Positions 59,471 to 64,000 of a stretch of DNA of 64,000 nt are shown here, one piece after another. The position numbers were made by a program, and so were the translations under genes. Numbering within the stretch: the stretch's first letter is position 1; every line of letters starts with the position of its first letter. The stretch is from Paralichthys olivaceus (Eukaryota > Chordata > Actinopteri > Pleuronectiformes > Paralichthyidae), in assembly GCF_024713975.1 (NCBI RefSeq), contig NC_091098.1, forward strand, positions 16,884,316 through 16,948,315, read 5' to 3'. The notes under the pieces are model-generated. The model did not search any database. It was not told the origin of the DNA and worked only from the letters and a program-made list of their open reading frames with translations.

Positions 59471-60497
59471 ACTGAGGTTGTGGGGTTTAATTCCCCCGAT
59501 AAAGAAACACACATCTGCTTTGCTTTGACACAATGAAGTCAGTGGGTTCACACAGAAACAATAGTAGTGTTCATGCATTGTTTTGCACAGTTAATTTTTT
59601 CTGTTATGCTTTATCTGCTTCAGGGTTACTATGGGGGTTAGCTTGTTTACGTTGGCAGACCTTTGTGGAACTACTCTAGCCATAAGTAATCTGTCCTGTC
59701 TCTGTTCTGTAATCTGACAAGCTACTGCTGCATGTGAATAAAAACCTTTTTTTTTTAGCCTACTGCATTAAGCCAGTGAACAACTGATGCCCCTGGGCTG
59801 GATGCTGTGTGAGAAATAAAGAAGAAATTTCAAAAATGGAAATCAGTTGATGATTGTAAAGATTTGGGGGGGTCAGTTCCATGATATGATGAAGATGATG
59901 TCATACTTTTAATTCAATAAACAGAATATTTTAAATTTAGAATTACAGTAAAGTCGGTCTGAAGACATTTTACATTTACATCTTTTTTATAGAATAGAAT
60001 ACAATATGTCTTTATTGTCCACCAAGGTGGAAATGTGTCTTCTGCTCACTAAACAGAAGAAAAACAACAACTTTTAATCAACAGCAATTCATGTTTAATG
60101 ATTATTCTAATTTTAAATTATTAGCAATCAAGTATTTTTTGTAGTTTTGAGGAATTATAAAGGGACAATAAAGTATAAATAGTGTTTTTGTCAAACAGTT
60201 TTTAAAAAAAATCAATGTACACATGCATAAGCTGTCTTCAGGTTTTGAAAATGTGTGTGTGTCAGAGTCTTGTCACATCCCTGCTGCATTGTGTGACTCT
60301 TTTGTCTCAGCTGTGGGATGCAGTGTCACTGTGTCATGTTCTTCCCCTGGAGTGTGATGCTTTCCCACTACACTGTCAGCACAGTTAAATACAAACACCC
60401 ATAATAATGAGTGATAATAGATAAATAATAATACATAATATAATATAATGATGACCTGCACAATAACATTAATAACAATTATGATAGATAGATAGAC

Positions 60498-60540
<43 letters not shown>

Positions 60541-60800
60541 GATTTAAATTGCGTCTTTAATATTTTTACACTGACAAAATGATGTTAACCCAAACAGGAC
60601 ATGATATAGTGATAGCCTATAAAGATTACCAACCTCTTTTCAAATAATAATAACAATATGAAATCATATAATCATAACCGTGATCACAATACCAAGGTTG
60701 ATCCACCCAGGGTCCAATAGTAATAATATTATCAATAGTAGTTATTATAGATTTCTAATTAACCGATTTCATGTTTGTGGATGACGTTTTGATCCACGGA
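59471..60800 (+). other. bgn-b4galt3 spacer
   Basis: AT-rich with no supported gene. It contains a retroelement-tail-like fragment near 59990-60045 (AGAATAGAATACAATATG, CTTTATTGTCC) and a GATA tetranucleotide run at 60483-60540. Confidence 0.55.
60483..60540 (+). repeat. (GATA)n microsatellite
   Basis: About fourteen ATAG/GATA units with one ACAG interruption near the left end. Confidence 0.97.
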
Positions 60801-60819
60801 TCCCCAGTCCCTTTCCATT

Positions 60820-61200
60820 TTCAAATGTGCCGCGCAGTGCGTCACGGCGCTGCGCCCCAGCCCACCCTGGCACAGTGAGCCGTGTTTGGATACGGCAGAG
60901 CGCACTCGCCTGTGTTGTGGTGACACCGGACGGATATGCGGCGATGCTCTTGCGTGTGAAAGCGTCTTCGGCGCTCTCTAAGCAGCTACGGGGAGATTTC
61001 GCCTCGGATGAGAGATTAGGACTCGGAGGAGAAGCGGGAGGAGGAGGAGCGACCATCACCAGAGGAAGAACAAAAGCAAATCACGGGATCTTTTGGTCCA
61101 TCGCGTCCACTCGGTGGTGGCGGCGGCGGCCCGTCGAGTCTGTGAGGAAGCCGGGGGCTGGATTTGACTCTCGCAGGGATGTGCTGGTGAGTCGGCTGGT
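60820..61200 (+). promoter_or_regulatory. b4galt3: CpG-rich b4galt3 promoter and probable non-coding exon 1
   Basis: The most CpG-rich part of the window, with GCGCAGTGCGTC, GGACGGATATGCGGCG and GGTGGCGGCGGCGG stretches, ending at a plausible donor CTG|GTGAGT (61186/61187). Further untranslated segments may be 61780-61875 and the start of the exon beginning at 61962. A 131-codon frame running through the island is taken as a by-product of GC content. Confidence 0.55.
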
Positions 61201-62225
61201 GCAGCAGCAGAGCTCGTGCTGAGCCAGGAATGAAAGATATGAATGGATGAAGGAACACCCTGTGTGGATGACAGGAGGAGGTTTGCAGGCGGAGATGCTG
61301 TAGAATACATTTCACTGACATGTTATGGAAGCCAAACACTGGCCATGATTGCCCGCATAGGCCTAACGACAGATGCTGATAGGCTAATCACCTAGTCGGG
61401 AAGCTATCTGTGCTGATAAGCATGGAGGTGCTGGTCTGTTTTTATTATTATAGCCATGGATTCATGTTTCCTGTGTGATGAGATCCTGCAGCATCCATCC
61501 ATCCAGTCCAGTCTCAGCAGACCTGCATATGTAATTGTTTGGACAAACTGGGAGCTGTGATGTTGGATTAATTTGATCCGCAGGCATCAGCCTCTCCTCC
61601 ATCTACGCCCTGTGTAATGTCACTGCTGAAAATAAGCCATTCTAAATAAAGCAGCAAACATGACATTTGTTTGTAGCTGCTTGTCATTCCCAGGGCTTAT
61701 TTTAGCTTACAGTGGACTACACAGCACTGAGACAAATCTGCTGCTGCACTGTCACTCACTCCTCTTCTTCTTCTTTCAGAAAGCTTGATGATGAAAGGAG
61801 GAAGAGGAGGAGAGAGGTGGAGTGAGCACTCAACAGTGCAGATCTGTTTTTAATCAGCCCCTTTTTTTAAATCAGGTACATCCAAACTGATGTGATGCAA
61901 TGATAAGAAGAAAAAGCAGCGATTGTAATAACCAAGTGTTCATTTTCTTCTTTCCTCACAGGGACATCTATGGTCAGGAGGTGATGGCGGCGCTGACTGA
62001 GCTTCACCACTACTGTTACCCCTTCCCACAGATGGACACCCACCACCTGCACGCCTGAGCCTGCACCCAGCACTGTCTCCCCCCCTCTCCTTCTGCCTCT
62101 CCTCACTCATTTCTTACCTCTCCCTCCAGCCACCACTTGCTTTCCCCCCATCATTCCTCCTCCTGTCCCTCCATCCAATTTCCTCCATCTGGATTTTTGC
62201 TGTATCCCTGCGATCTTACTTTATT

Positions 62226-63700
62226 ATGGCGTACTGCGGCCGCTCTCTGGACTCCCCGTGCACGCTGGCCCTGCTGGTGGGCTTCCAGTTTGCCTTTGTC
62301 CTCTATTTCTCCCTCGGGGGCTTCAGGGGCCTGGTATCCGTCCTGGTGCACACCACTGAGCCGGAGTTTGATTACTCTCGACCTCATGACGTCTACACCA
62401 ACCTCAGTCATCTGGGCGCTCCGCCTCCCCCGCCTCGCAACTCGGGCACTGGACCCCCTGTCACAGGACCGCCACTGAGAGACTGCCAGATCCCTTCCCC
62501 ACTGCTGGGTGAGAGAGTGAGGGGTTTACATATGTGCTGGTATACTGAGTGTATAACATACACACGCAGTAAAAAGGCACAGTGTGGTTAGTGTGGTTGC
62601 TATTGACAATATCATTGAAGCTTCCTCTCCTCTCCTCTCCTCCCCAGTCGGACCCGTGTCTGTCCATCTTTCCTCTCCTCTTTCTCTGGAGGAGATCAGA
62701 CAGAGGAATCCATTAGTGTTGCCAGGCGGACGCTACCGTCCTCCAGACTGTGAATCCCGCCATCACACAGCGATAGTGGTGCCGTACCGGAACCGGCAGA
62801 CCCACCTCCGCGCGCTGCTCTACCACCTCCACCCCTTCCTGCAGAGACAACAGATCCACTACAGCATCTACATAGTGCAGCAGGTCAGGTTGTGATTGAG
62901 TGTTTGTGGCTGATGTGGCTTTTGATAGCACTTTTGTCTCTCTCCAAAAGTGCAAAACCAGACTGTTGTGCTGGTCTATTGTTGGTATATTTCTCATGTA
63001 ATACTAATGGAGTAATTAGTGATACACTGGGATAATACTTGTAGTACTGGAGTATTACTGGATTAATAATTGCTGTAACATCTGTGTATTACCAGAGTAA
63101 TCTTTGCATAATACTGATAAATCTACTGTATAACCAGAATGTTACTGGCAAATTTAACATTGCTGTAGAAAAGATATCAATCAAGTAATGCGAAGTAATG
63201 CAAACATCTGATTTAAATGGTCATTTCACCTAAATAAAACACAGCCACACACATAGTTTTGGTTTTATTTGCTGAGATTTTGAAGTATGTGCATTTGCTG
63301 CCGTACAAATTCTGGAAAATCACACATCCACTTTGCTTGTGTCATTATTCAGTGACTACATTGTACAAACAATCAGCTGTTGTTCTGCAGTGTCCCACCA
63401 TGTAGGTAACCCTAAGCCAGTTGTAACTGAGCACTGAACCCATGCTGTGCTTGTTTCAGAATTCATATTTTGTGTGTCAGTAAATGCCAAACTCTACTTC
63501 TTGCTTCAGTGGGGGAACGGTACTTTTAACCGAGCCAAGCTGCTCAACGTCGGGGTGCGGGAGGCCCTCAGAGACGAAGACTGGAGCTGTATCTTCCTCC
63601 ACGACGTTGACCTGCTGCCCGAGAACGACCACAACACCTACACCTGCCACAAACAGTTCCCCACACACCTGTCTGTGGCCATGGACAAGTTCAGATACAG
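62226..63700 (+). CDS. b4galt3: Beta-1,4-galactosyltransferase 3, 5' part, runs off the window
   Basis: Three coding exons are visible: 62226-62508 (exon from acceptor 61961), 62648-62883 and 63510-63700; the rest lies beyond 64000. The enzyme transfers galactose from UDP-Gal to terminal GlcNAc in the Golgi. Residues about 12-33 (CTLALLVGFQFAFVLYFSLGGF) form the type II membrane anchor. Then come YSRPHDVYTNLSHL, LVGPVSV, the catalytic-domain start GGRYRPPDCESRHHTAIVVPYRNR, FNRAKLLNVGVREAL, and the metal-binding DVD in HDVDLLPENDHN. CTLALLVG and LSLGGFR-type wording match B4GALT3 rather than B4GALT2, from memory. The WGWGGEDDD acceptor-site motif would be in a later exon. No defect was seen in the part present. 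Confidence 0.93.
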
Positions 63701-64000
63701 GTAACAGTGCAGAGCGAGCGTGTGTGTTTGTGTTAAACAGACAGGACTCCGTTTTCTGTTTGGCGACTTTATTCTCTGTGGGGCCGTCTTATGTTTTTGC
63801 AGCTGGACTTCACACATGTGCATCAACACTGATTCACCACACTGCTGTAAAGCGGACTGATGCCGTTTAGTGTCACTCAAAAATACAAATAGCATTTTCC
63901 TCTGTAACAGCAACAGTAAAAACAAAAAAAATGGTTAAATAATGCACAACATTTCTTTATAACATACATACCATATGCCATTAAGAAAGAAAAAAGTGAG
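63701..64000 (+). other. b4galt3: b4galt3 intron 3, start
   Basis: Sequence after the donor at 63700/63701 holds no further exon; the next coding block expected from the family is not reached before the window ends. Confidence 0.7.

Noticed and set aside
60827-61222. A 131-codon ORF in the b4galt3 CpG island
   Set aside because: High GC removes stop codons; the frame crosses the likely donor at 61186 and has no conserved features.

Overview
This window is nuclear DNA from a ray-finned (teleost) fish. All protein genes are split by short GT-AG introns, the proteins match vertebrate families closely, and the spacers carry dense CA/GT microsatellites and worn teleost-type repeats (L2-like LINE, Tc1-like transposon, SINE-like elements, a fold-back MITE). 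I saw no prokaryotic, viral or CRISPR features.

Seven genes were assembled exon by exon, all on the + strand. In order they are: rhoa (small GTPase, CDS 991-2735); an RBM10/RBM5-family splicing regulator (5217-13886); lrrc23 (ciliary radial-spoke protein, 15058-17354); tkt (transketolase, 18591-26046); an ECM2-like leucine-rich extracellular matrix protein with a long Asp/Glu tract (28795-39878); bgn (biglycan, 52229-58602, probable non-coding first exon near 45.2-45.4 kb); and the 5' part of b4galt3 (Golgi beta-1,4-galactosyltransferase, from 62226 and running off the right edge). For the six complete genes the joined exons keep one open frame and sum to a multiple of three: 193, 950, 320, 626, 629 and 372 codons.

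Layout: 1-4.3 kb is the rhoa promoter, gene and 3' UTR. 4.4-13.9 kb is the RBM gene. 14.7-17.5 kb is lrrc23, with an RFX-type X-box in its promoter. 18.4-26.4 kb is tkt. 26.4-28.8 kb is a repeat-bearing spacer with one odd minus-strand ORF. 28.8-40 kb is the ECM2-like gene, whose introns hold most of the transposon debris. 40-52 kb is a gene-poor stretch, partly bgn intron 1. 52-59.5 kb is bgn, and 60.8-64 kb is b4galt3.

The genes are not one pathway. The only functional pair is the ECM2-like gene beside biglycan, both small leucine-rich-repeat matrix proteins, an arrangement known from the vertebrate BGN-ECMX linkage. Points most worth checking are the RBM protein ending inside a degenerate G-patch, the 33-Asp run in the ECM2-like protein, a biglycan with one Ser-Gly site, UG/CA repeats beside several 5' splice sites, a GC-AG intron and X-box in lrrc23, a GT/GCGCGC/AC palindrome, and the unexplained minus-strand ORF at 27.3-27.6 kb.
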